Shown: in pieces, positions 16,718-24,417 of the stretch
Numbering within the stretch: the first letter of the stretch is position 1
How the letters are laid out: the number at the start of each line of letters is the position of its first letter
NCBI GenBank assembly: GCA_003598085.1
Contig: QZKU01000128.1
Location: 1 to 64,000 of the forward strand
Reading direction: 5' to 3'
Length of the DNA: 64,000 nucleotides
From: Candidatus Abyssobacteria bacterium SURF_5
GTDB taxonomy: Bacteria; Abyssobacteria; SURF-5
Position numbers and translations under genes: made by a program
Notes under the pieces: generated by a model
The model's database searches: none
Told to the model about the DNA's origin: nothing
Seen by the model: the letters and a program-made list of their open reading frames with translations, nothing else

Positions 16718-17422
16718 TTAACTCACCGCCTCATCCATCATCAGATCGATCGTGTCCGTCGGCGCGACAGCCGGAATCGCGAGCGCGAACGGCAGCATCT
16801 CGCCGGGCTCGATCGGAATCCGCGGAATCTGCGCCGTGACGATGTGCGCGGTCTTGCCTTGATTGTCCAGCACGCGCGCGCGCAGATCGGGAACGAATCC
16901 CGCCCTGTCGTCTATGTTCCGCACGAACCCGTAAAGTGACGCCGTATAACTGCCGTCATAGCGGGTGGCCGCCGATTCTATGGTGCAGTTGACCACTTCC
17001 GCGGCAATTTCCTCTTTTTTCCATCGGAGCGAAATTTGCTGCTCGTAGTCCGGATTATCGTATTCCGGCAGGCCGGTCGGAAACCGTACGAATTCCTCCT
17101 GGCCCGGTTCGAGAGTGCCTGCCCCCACTTGAGCCCAGGTTGTGTGTATAAGCTCGCCCGTCTTGATGTCCCATGTGCTCGCCAGAACATGCACATAATA
17201 GGCAGGCGAGATTCCCATGTTCTTGACGATTCCGGTCAGAAAACACGGGCACTCCGACATCCCGCCGGCTTCTCCTGCCGCTGTCGGGCGGACATCAGGA
17301 CCCTCCCAGAAGATACATTCAGCATTCGCGGGTTGAGCTTGCGCCACAACAGGTGCGAAAGCAAAACTCAAAGCGATCGCAAAAACCAAGAGCGATGGAC
17401 GCAGAAGAGAATTCGTTTTCAT
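16718..17422 (-). CDS. Secreted protein with FxLYD-like domain
   Basis: 234 residues from the ATG at 17422, which has a perfect GGAGG site; the open frame to 17530 is untranslated leader. A signal peptide runs to about AQAQ. Two similar beta domains follow, each with a G.V.N motif (LTGIVKNMGISPAYYVHV and SLYGFVRNIDDRAGFVPDL) and a later EPG.....PF stretch, as in FxLYD/DUF3426-like extracellular domains. It probably acts outside the cytoplasm. No enzyme motif is visible. Confidence 0.65.
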   Translation of the reverse strand: MKTNSLLRPSLLVFAIALSFAFAPVVAQAQPANAECIFWEGPDVRPTAAGEAGGMSECPCFLTGIVKNMGISPAYYVHVLASTWDIKTGELIHTTWAQVGAGTLEPGQEEFVRFPTGLPEYDNPDYEQQISLRWKKEEIAAEVVNCTIESAATRYDGSYTASLYGFVRNIDDRAGFVPDLRARVLDNQGKTAHIVTAQIPRIPIEPGEMLPFALAIPAVAPTDTIDLMMDEAVS

Positions 17423-17675
17423 TTTGTCCTCCCTCGCGGTCCGGGGACACTCTGCAGTTGCCTCTTTTCGTTGGGCCCAGCCAAATCTTTGCGGGATCCG
17501 CTGAAAACCAAGACTCCGAGGCTTTCCCATTGTTCTTTTTGAGCGGGGGAATACAGAAAGTACTACAGAGGGAAACTTACAAGTGGCAAATCGGAAACAA
17601 CTTTTGATGGTGCTTCTAAATCATTTCGATGCTTCATCCCCTTACCGCAAAAGCATCCACTCCTGCTTTATCTAA

Positions 17676-17704
17676 AGTATAAAAATAAACACGTGCTTTG
17701 TCAA
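17676..17704 (-). promoter_or_regulatory. Sigma70 promoter for the FxLYD-like gene
   Basis: Minus strand TTGACA (17699-17704), a 17-bp spacer and TATACT (17676-17681). It implies a long leader of about 245 nt before the start codon at 17422. Confidence 0.65.
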
Positions 17705-17712
17705 GGAGGGTT

Positions 17713-18264
17713 TTACTTCAGCGTCGGACCTGAGCACTCAGGGGTGGGCGCGGGATAAACAACCATTTTCTCAGCGGTCACGACTGCCCCTTTCAGCAAC
17801 TCATGCCGCCGCGCCTGCTCATGATCGATGATGTGGATCACCTCAACATCGTGAGCCACAAGATAATCGGATATCAGCATGCGATGACATTTCCAGTACA
17901 GTAACTCTGCGCACATAAGAACCGTCGCGTGCTGCCGCGCCATCTGCAGGAGCGCGTCCACGCCGGCTCGGAACTGATCGGTAAGCATGTAATCGGCATA
18001 ATTGCGAAAGCCGGCGCTTCTCAAGAGCATGTTTACGGAAGTCTTTTTCAGCTTTTTCCTGCGCCCGCCAATATCTTCAAACCATTCGTAGCCGATCTCG
18101 TTTCTGTCCAGAAACTCTCGCAGGTGCTCCTGATTGAAGTGGGGGTTCGTTCGAGAGGAAGGAAAGCGCCGGACATCGGCAACCGCTTCAATTCCATACT
18201 TCTTCAAAAGCGAGAGGAAATCTTCCGCCGATCGGTTGGAGTGCCCAATCGTGAAGATCTTCAT
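17713..18264 (-). CDS. DUF488 family protein
   Basis: 183 residues starting MKIFTIGHSNRS, with ADVRRFPSSRTNPHFNQEHL, YEWFEDIGGRRK and a VLMCAELLYWKCHR motif. These are all hallmarks of DUF488, which has a conserved Cys and Arg-rich pocket and no firmly known reaction. It overlaps the preceding endonuclease-family gene by 4 bp (ATGA), so it is the last gene of a three-gene operon with the PLD-VTT gene. Confidence 0.88.
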   Translation of the reverse strand: MKIFTIGHSNRSAEDFLSLLKKYGIEAVADVRRFPSSRTNPHFNQEHLREFLDRNEIGYEWFEDIGGRRKKLKKTSVNMLLRSAGFRNYADYMLTDQFRAGVDALLQMARQHATVLMCAELLYWKCHRMLISDYLVAHDVEVIHIIDHEQARRHELLKGAVVTAEKMVVYPAPTPECSGPTLK

Positions 18265-19067
18265 AGGCGGGTTTCTCCGTCTTGCGCACCCGCAAGCGTG
18301 GCCGGAGCAAATGCAAGTTCGGCGACAATCGGAAGATGATCAGATGCAATACGCGCATGCCAGCTCTTGTGAACGCGGATCGAGCGCAGCACCGTCTTCG
18401 GCTTTACCCAGATTCGGTCAAGAGCCACCAACGGCAAGAAAGAGGGAAACGTGCGTGGCGCCGGCAATTTGCCGAAACAGGCATCGAGCGCCCGTATCCG
18501 GGGGCTCAGCGGCGCCCATTCATTAATATCGCCGGCGACAAGCAAAAGCTCATCCGAGTTGCTCGAGCAGATTTTCAACAGGCGATCCACCTGGCTGCGG
18601 CGCTCGGCGGCCCTCAATCCCAGATGCGTCACAAGCACCCTCACCGCCACGCCATCGACATTCACAACTGCATTAATGATACACCGGGGCTCCCACCTGT
18701 GAACGCTGATATCGAAGCACTCGTTCTGTATAACAGGATATCGCGTCAGCAGAACGTTCCCATAGTATCCCTTACCATTTCGTATCGCCGGGCCGGCTAT
18801 CGCGGTAAGGCCCGTTGTTTGCGCAAGATAGTCCGTCTGCGATCCGTCGCTCTCCAGCGAATCAACTTCCTGCAGGGCTACGAGCGGAGCGTCCAGCTCA
18901 GACAGCACATCGGCCACGCGCTGTGGCCTCCGTTTCCCATCGGAGCCGACGCACCTGTGGATATTATAGCTGACGACTCTCAGATATATGGTATCGGTCG
19001 GAGCCGCGGATTTGATTTCAACTTCCGTGCTTCGGTTTTCCATCAGATCGGTTCTTGTCTGCGCCAT
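18261..19067 (-). CDS. Endonuclease/exonuclease/phosphatase (EEP) family protein
   Basis: About 268 residues if started at the ATG at 19067; alternatives are TTG at 19103 and ATG at 19043, none with a clear ribosome site. The EEP fold is shown by LRVVSYNIHRCVG (Asn), ALQEVDS (metal Glu), LLVAGDINEW (catalytic Asp-x-Asn) and ASDHLPIVAEL (catalytic Asp-His). Members cut nucleic acids or phosphoesters of lipids and inositols. Overlap with the PLD-VTT gene suggests a joint role in phospholipid or extracellular phosphodiester metabolism. Confidence 0.88.
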   Translation of the reverse strand: MAQTRTDLMENRSTEVEIKSAAPTDTIYLRVVSYNIHRCVGSDGKRRPQRVADVLSELDAPLVALQEVDSLESDGSQTDYLAQTTGLTAIAGPAIRNGKGYYGNVLLTRYPVIQNECFDISVHRWEPRCIINAVVNVDGVAVRVLVTHLGLRAAERRSQVDRLLKICSSNSDELLLVAGDINEWAPLSPRIRALDACFGKLPAPRTFPSFLPLVALDRIWVKPKTVLRSIRVHKSWHARIASDHLPIVAELAFAPATLAGAQDGETRL

Positions 19068-21183
19068 TTGAATATTTGGAGAGCCACTTCCGCATTCCCA
19101 CAAATATGATTATCGTCAGGACGGCCCATCCTCCAAGAAACGCGAAACCGCCGGGTGATGGATCATGGATAAGCGTTTCGAGTCCGTGGCCGAGTATCGT
19201 GATGGCAAAAATACCCGGGAATAGCCCGAGGAAAGTAGTCAGGAGATATGACCCGAACCGGATGTGCGAGGCGCCGGCAACAATATTGACGGCGGTGAAG
19301 GGCGCAATCGGAACAATTCGCAGCGCGAGCAATGCCGTCAGCCCGTTTTTCCCCAAGCGCTCGCTCAGCTTGTTGACGCTTGCTCCACTTAATCTGCGGA
19401 CGATATTGCGGCCCATAGTGCGTCCCAGAAAGTAGGAGAAGGATGCGCTTAACAGGCAGCCGGTAAGCGAATAGAAAAATCCTCGCAATGGCTCGAAGAA
19501 GAGCGCAGTCGCGAGAATCATCACCATGACTGGAAAGAACGTCAGCCCGCCGATAAGGTAGAAGAGGTACACGAAGATGGGCATTAACGCGTTTCCCTTC
19601 AACTGGTTCGCCTCGTGCAGAATATTCTGCATGCTGAACCATTCGCCGAGCGCGGTCCAGCGCCACATGCCCGCCAGCGCGACCACAAGCAGGATGATCA
19701 AAAAGATACCCAAAAAGTTGATGTAACTCTTCTTGAGGTCTTCCTTCGGCAACAGGATCTGAACCAGCCGATCGGCCTTAATGGGACGTTCGGGGTCAAT
19801 AAGCGAGCTGCCCGGCATTATCTTGTCGAGCCATTTCGGCGCCTCTCGTTCCAGCGGAACCAGAGTTCGCTCATTTCCCTGCAACTTCTCAATCGTCTTG
19901 ATCAGCGAACCTTCTGACTCGAACGTCCTGCTCACCATCTCTTCCGGCACGCCCAGATGCTGGCCGAGGAGCCGATTGCGGAATCCGGCGATTACTTTTT
20001 TAATGTGACCGTCCTCCCTTGCTTCCACCGCCAAATCGCACTCGGTATCGATGCCCATCGATCGATCACAAAGATTCGCCGATCCGATTCGCACAAGCGC
20101 ATCGTCAACGATGCACAATTTGTCGTGTACTTCAACAAAATCCTCTCCCAGCCCCGGAACTACCGGAACATAAACACGAAGCCGGTGATGAATGTCCCCC
20201 GCCCGCAGCTTTTTCAGGAGACGCGTGCGGCAGACGTCCATTGTCGACTCGGAGAGCCAGCCCGCGCTGCGCTCGGGCACCACCATGACAACTTCCGGAC
20301 CGTCCTCTTCCTTCAGCCGGTCCAACAGCGCCTTCCCGATGATCGAAGAGGTAAAATACTGGTTTTCTATGTAGATGAACCGTTTGGCGGCCGCGATCGA
20401 ATCCAGATACAGCCGTTCGACTTCGCGGACCTCGGGATATCTCTTATATGCAGGCTCCGTGCGCGCGATCGCAACATCCGCATTCTCCAAATCCGGCTTT
20501 ACACTTTCCGGCCATGCATCGACAACCCCCTCAAACCTCTTTCGCAAACGACGGCAGGTCGCTCGCCTCCATCGTTCGCGCGCGAGATCGCCCAACGCCT
20601 CCGCCGCCGGACCATCAACGGCAATTTGTATGTCATGTGTCGGCGCATACGCTTTGCCGCCTGCGTCGGTTCGAAGCGGATCGGTAGTGGCGTGCCGGGG
20701 CGTGTCCCAGCGTCGGTTTGCAAGGTCGATCCCGCCGGAGAACGCAATCTTGTCATCGATAACCACAATCTTTTGATGATGTGATGCGCCGATGGGATGC
20801 GTGCCGTCAAATTGAAAATGAAGTCGCCGATGCGCCCAATCCAGATTGTAAATCGGGAAAAACTCGCGCTCGAACGCATAGACAAACGCGAAATCCCAGC
20901 CCAGCATGTAGACGTGAAGGTGAGGCGTGCGCGACACGAGCGCTTTGAGAAATTCACCCAGCCGTGCCGGATATTCGCCGGAAGAATCACCGCGAATCAG
21001 TTCGATGCGGCTGTCGATGTCCCATCCAATAATCAGAACCTGTCGCTCGGCCCGCAGAAGCGCGTCAGCGAGAACTGCAAAATAGTTCGCGGCATCGACC
21101 AGGAAAGCGACTCGATGTGCTTTAACTATTCGCCAGCAATTTCTCCCTTCTTCGATAATGCGGGAAGAACCTTCTTGAGCCAT
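19018..21183 (-). CDS. Phospholipase D-type protein fused to a VTT/DedA membrane domain
   Basis: About 721 residues from the ATG at 21183 (a GTG at 21198 is the alternative). Two HKD motifs are present: H136-x-K138-x4-D143 followed by GGID, and H353-D-K355-x4-D360 followed by GSAN. This is as in cardiolipin synthase and PLD enzymes. The C-terminal ~220 residues have about six membrane helices with the VTT signature (GRTMGRNIVRRLSG, RIVPIAPFTAVNIVAGAS, FLGLFPGIFAITILG). The enzyme probably acts at the inner membrane on phospholipids, with the VTT part possibly as a scramblase-like module. It heads the operon with the EEP and DUF488 genes. Confidence 0.88.
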   Translation of the reverse strand: MAQEGSSRIIEEGRNCWRIVKAHRVAFLVDAANYFAVLADALLRAERQVLIIGWDIDSRIELIRGDSSGEYPARLGEFLKALVSRTPHLHVYMLGWDFAFVYAFEREFFPIYNLDWAHRRLHFQFDGTHPIGASHHQKIVVIDDKIAFSGGIDLANRRWDTPRHATTDPLRTDAGGKAYAPTHDIQIAVDGPAAEALGDLARERWRRATCRRLRKRFEGVVDAWPESVKPDLENADVAIARTEPAYKRYPEVREVERLYLDSIAAAKRFIYIENQYFTSSIIGKALLDRLKEEDGPEVVMVVPERSAGWLSESTMDVCRTRLLKKLRAGDIHHRLRVYVPVVPGLGEDFVEVHDKLCIVDDALVRIGSANLCDRSMGIDTECDLAVEAREDGHIKKVIAGFRNRLLGQHLGVPEEMVSRTFESEGSLIKTIEKLQGNERTLVPLEREAPKWLDKIMPGSSLIDPERPIKADRLVQILLPKEDLKKSYINFLGIFLIILLVVALAGMWRWTALGEWFSMQNILHEANQLKGNALMPIFVYLFYLIGGLTFFPVMVMILATALFFEPLRGFFYSLTGCLLSASFSYFLGRTMGRNIVRRLSGASVNKLSERLGKNGLTALLALRIVPIAPFTAVNIVAGASHIRFGSYLLTTFLGLFPGIFAITILGHGLETLIHDPSPGGFAFLGGWAVLTIIIFVGMRKWLSKYSNGADKNRSDGKPKHGS

Positions 21184-21366
21184 AAATCTGCATATCACTC
21201 CTGAGAGATCAGGTTGCGAAATATCTGTCTCGCGCGCGAAAGAAGTGTCTCTTTTTAGTATACCTTTTTCAGATAAACGGCGCTATTATGGCTCTTTCTC
21301 CTTTTGAGTATTTTATTTTCCCCCGCAGCCCGGTCAGCTATCCGTAAGCAGGCTTACTATTTACCC

Positions 21367-21963
21367 TTACTCATGCCTGTTGCCGCCGATCTCTTCAATC
21401 CTCTTGCCGCTTATGACCGACTCCGGCCGGTCCACTGTCACGTCGCCCTCGACGTCCGCATGCTCGTCATTCATTTTCACGAGGAGCCAGCTCTCGTCCT
21501 TGCCTTTCCGGAAACGCGTGAGCGCATAACCGCCTCTCAGCTTTTTTCCATCAAGCCAGATGGTTGCGTGTCCATGCTCGAGCGCCTTTGACATCGGAAC
21601 GGGCTCGCCGCGCTCTTCTTTCATGTTGCGGTACGTTCCCCTGTCCCACACCATCACCGTGCCGCCCCCATATTCCTCCTCAGGGATCACGCCTTCAAAA
21701 TCGGCATAATCCATCGGGTGGTCTTCCGTCGGCACCGCCAGACGTTTTTCTTTCGGGATTAGAGACGGCCCTTTCGGAATCGCCCACGATTTCAAGACGC
21801 CGTCCACTTCAATGCGAAAATCATAATGGAGCCGGGTGGCGGCATGCTTTTGGATTACGAAGATCGGCTGCTCCGACCTCTTCTTTTTCTTGCCTGCCGG
21901 TTCCGATGTCTTCCGAAGGTCCCGCTTCTTCTTGTATTCATCGAGCGGATCCTTTCTCCCCAT
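21367..21963 (-). CDS. Stand-alone LigD-type 3'-phosphoesterase (PE domain)
   Basis: 198 residues. The core has FVIQKHAATRLHYDFRIE, SWAIPKGPS and TEDHPMDYADFEG. Residues H40, H46, D48 and H82 fall in the same spacing as the catalytic residues of the LigD phosphoesterase domain. A Lys-rich N-terminus precedes them. No polymerase or ligase domain is attached and no Ku gene is seen in this window. It probably trims 3' phosphate or ribonucleotide ends in DNA repair. Confidence 0.88.
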   Translation of the reverse strand: MGRKDPLDEYKKKRDLRKTSEPAGKKKKRSEQPIFVIQKHAATRLHYDFRIEVDGVLKSWAIPKGPSLIPKEKRLAVPTEDHPMDYADFEGVIPEEEYGGGTVMVWDRGTYRNMKEERGEPVPMSKALEHGHATIWLDGKKLRGGYALTRFRKGKDESWLLVKMNDEHADVEGDVTVDRPESVISGKRIEEIGGNRHE

Positions 21964-21988
21964 TCAGAAATCCTCCAAGCGGCCGCGG

Positions 21989-22786
21989 TTAAAAGGAATG
22001 CTGAAATCCGACAACTATCCGCGCATCCGGCGATTCATCCCCGAAACCGAAACCCACGCCGGCAGCCAGCACGGTAAGCGGCGTCACTTGATACCGCACG
22101 CCCGTCTCAAAGATATTGGACTCCTCGTCGTCTTCCATGGCCTGCTCGCGAACGAGATCGACTACCAGCAGCAGGTCGGCTGTCAGGGCACGGTCGTACC
22201 CGATGATCGCGACATACCGATCCTCGCGTTCATCGTTGCGATCCTCATCATTATGTTTCCAGGCGGCGTTAAAATGAACCCGCTGAAACGTTGCAGTTGC
22301 TCCAATCGTCTTCGTCGCGATGAATTTCAGTGTCGTATCGACGCCCTTACCGTCGTCGCTTGTCGGAAACTCAACGTGCCCCGACACGGAAATCCCGGGA
22401 ATCACAAGCGATTCCTGATTGAAATTATACAACGCGCCGACCTCGATGTCGCCAATGCCGTCGTCCTCAACTGCCTCGCCAAATTGGAATGGCACCGTCA
22501 GTTCCGCCTGCGCATTCAGCGCAAAACCGTACTCGAACCTGACCTCGGGCCGAAACTCCTCCCCGCCGGCATGCGTATGGTCCCATCGGAATGCGCCCTG
22601 AATCTCACGGTTCCGGTATGAGGTCGGCAGTGAATCGACCACCTGAGCCGGCAGCCCTTCCTCAAGATTATAATGGTCGGCCGCATCGACCGGCGTGGCG
22701 CCGAGCGGCAGGCAGAAAGCCAGCGCCACCGACAACGACAGCAGAACGAAACTCTTCAGGACCAGTTGTACCAGTATCTTTTCCAT
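21989..22786 (-). CDS. Outer-membrane beta-barrel, transporter-like
   Basis: 265 residues. A signal peptide runs to about VDAAD. Alternating amphipathic strands follow, with FEYGFALNAQAELTVPF, GIGDIEVGALYNF and VSGHVEFPTSD, and the protein ends ...VVGFQHSF with a terminal Phe typical of outer-membrane insertion. It resembles the MetA-pathway-of-phenol-degradation/transporter barrel family. It lies 25 bp upstream of the PE gene on the same strand. The substrate is unknown. Confidence 0.7.
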   Translation of the reverse strand: MEKILVQLVLKSFVLLSLSVALAFCLPLGATPVDAADHYNLEEGLPAQVVDSLPTSYRNREIQGAFRWDHTHAGGEEFRPEVRFEYGFALNAQAELTVPFQFGEAVEDDGIGDIEVGALYNFNQESLVIPGISVSGHVEFPTSDDGKGVDTTLKFIATKTIGATATFQRVHFNAAWKHNDEDRNDEREDRYVAIIGYDRALTADLLLVVDLVREQAMEDDEESNIFETGVRYQVTPLTVLAAGVGFGFGDESPDARIVVGFQHSF

Positions 22787-22860
22787 AGCCCGCTCCCGTC
22801 GTTTTGATTTGCTTCGCTTAATCCGGCGTCATAAACCTGTTTCTGAAAAATAACGGTCCG

Positions 22861-24210
22861 CTACTCATCCTGAAGAACCGGCGGCATCGGATCGACGTCC
22901 ATCGAAATCGGCGCAACATCGGGCAGATTCCCATATTTCTCGCGCCAGCCTTCTAACATCATCTCAACCATCTTTGCGTCCGCAACGCCCGGCTCCATCG
23001 CTTCGTGCGACATCTGCATGTCCGGCATCAGCTTTTTCAGCGCGTCATGCAGCGAACCCTCGCTCTCACCCTGTTCGATTCCCGGCCGCATCTTCATCGC
23101 GAATTGCCGGAACACCCTCCCGCGCATCTGTTCGTCCATTCCGCCTTGCATCATATGCGGCATCATTTCGTCGAGCATCTCTCTCATGATGCGCGTCATG
23201 TCGCCCTCGCCACTCTGCATCCAGTCGTAGTACACGCGCGGGTCCATGTCGGGGTGCGGAATGATGAACTTGCGCGCGAGATCGCGGTCGCCCGGCTGAT
23301 AGCTCATCGCCCGAATCACCCGCTCCATTTCCGCCTTTTTCTGTTCGAGCGACCAGCCCTCATACGCCAGAATATCGTAGGCGATCCCGTGAAGCATGTG
23401 CAGATTATCGAATATGTTGGCCGACTCGGGCGAAAGACGCGAGTAGCGCGGCATCGCCTCGCGACTGAGCAGCATCCTCAGGGGGCGGTTCTCCAGCACC
23501 TGAGAAAAATAGATGACATCCGTCTGCATGACCATTGATTCCTGTTCCTCGTCGTTTCCCCCGAGCATCATTGCCTCATAAATCACCGGATGCCACCAGT
23601 GCGCTGCATAAAAGAAATTGTTCGAGCGGGGATAGTAGTTGCGGAACAGCGTGAAGTACGGCTTCATCATGATCGCGGCGCGCCGCATCGTGACGTCGAG
23701 TGGCGCCGGACTCCGAGGAATGTCAAATGTTTCCAGGTAATACTCGACCGCGCGATCGGTCCATTGCTTCTTCTCATGCCACGGAATCGAGCGCTCCGAC
23801 AAAATATCATACGTCTGCTCGTGATGCATATGCGTCCAATCAATGGCTCGATACAAATTGAAAATGCTCTGCGCCACATACGGGCCATAATACTCCATCG
23901 TCGGCTCCGTTCGCGGCGGGTTGTAGAGGCAATGCAGATATTCGACGTCCGTCGAGACGTCCATGTCCCTGCAGCAAATGGCCGGCGTCAACTGGAGGAT
24001 ATCATGCTGCTTCGCATGCGCGAAATGGATCGCAGCCGAAATCCGAAACGCTGCATTGTGTCGATAAAAAAAATCGATGTTGTACGGCCCGCGCAGGTAT
24101 GAAACCATGTTGCGCTGATCCGAAAAGGCCGCATGAGACCAAGAGATGCCTGCTATGATAAGACCGACGGTGGCACAAATTATCGGAAAGCGGGAAGTCC
24201 ATTTAACCAT
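22861..24210 (-). CDS. Met/His-rich secreted protein of unknown function, possibly metal-related
   Basis: 449 residues. A signal peptide ends near WSHA. I do not recognise the family. Residues of interest are a CC pair (CCRDMD), HMHHEQ, HWWHP and a Met-dense C-terminal third (residues ~345-425: MTRIMREMLDEMMPHMM, LMPDMQMSHEAM). Aromatic-rich motifs (NYYPRSNNFFYAAHWWHPV) suggest a helical periplasmic fold. It lies next to the CopB-type copper ATPase, so binding of Cu or Ag is a plausible inference but not shown. Confidence 0.6.
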   Translation of the reverse strand: MVKWTSRFPIICATVGLIIAGISWSHAAFSDQRNMVSYLRGPYNIDFFYRHNAAFRISAAIHFAHAKQHDILQLTPAICCRDMDVSTDVEYLHCLYNPPRTEPTMEYYGPYVAQSIFNLYRAIDWTHMHHEQTYDILSERSIPWHEKKQWTDRAVEYYLETFDIPRSPAPLDVTMRRAAIMMKPYFTLFRNYYPRSNNFFYAAHWWHPVIYEAMMLGGNDEEQESMVMQTDVIYFSQVLENRPLRMLLSREAMPRYSRLSPESANIFDNLHMLHGIAYDILAYEGWSLEQKKAEMERVIRAMSYQPGDRDLARKFIIPHPDMDPRVYYDWMQSGEGDMTRIMREMLDEMMPHMMQGGMDEQMRGRVFRQFAMKMRPGIEQGESEGSLHDALKKLMPDMQMSHEAMEPGVADAKMVEMMLEGWREKYGNLPDVAPISMDVDPMPPVLQDE

Positions 24211-24281
24211 TGCGCCCCTCCTTTCAACGCTTCCTGCGTCTAGAAATTACCCCTGCCTGAATTCATTGGTTGAAAAACCGA

Positions 24282-24395
24282 TGTAGCGACATGGCTTGCT
24301 GTGTTCTCTAAGACGACATCTCCTCTGAATCTCATTCGTGAAATTTAAAACCGAAAACATTTTTCATGCTCAGGTAGCGACACGGCATGCAGTGC
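24282..24395. repeat. Pair of GTAGCGACA-type repeats
   Basis: GTAGCGACATGGCTTGCTGT at 24282 and GTAGCGACACGGCATGCAGT at 24373 are imperfect copies flanking AT-rich DNA between the Met-rich gene and the ATPase. The core GGCATGC is palindromic. It is non-coding. Confidence 0.5.
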
Positions 24396-24417
24396 CCTCT
24401 TCCGTCGCGCCTTTCTC

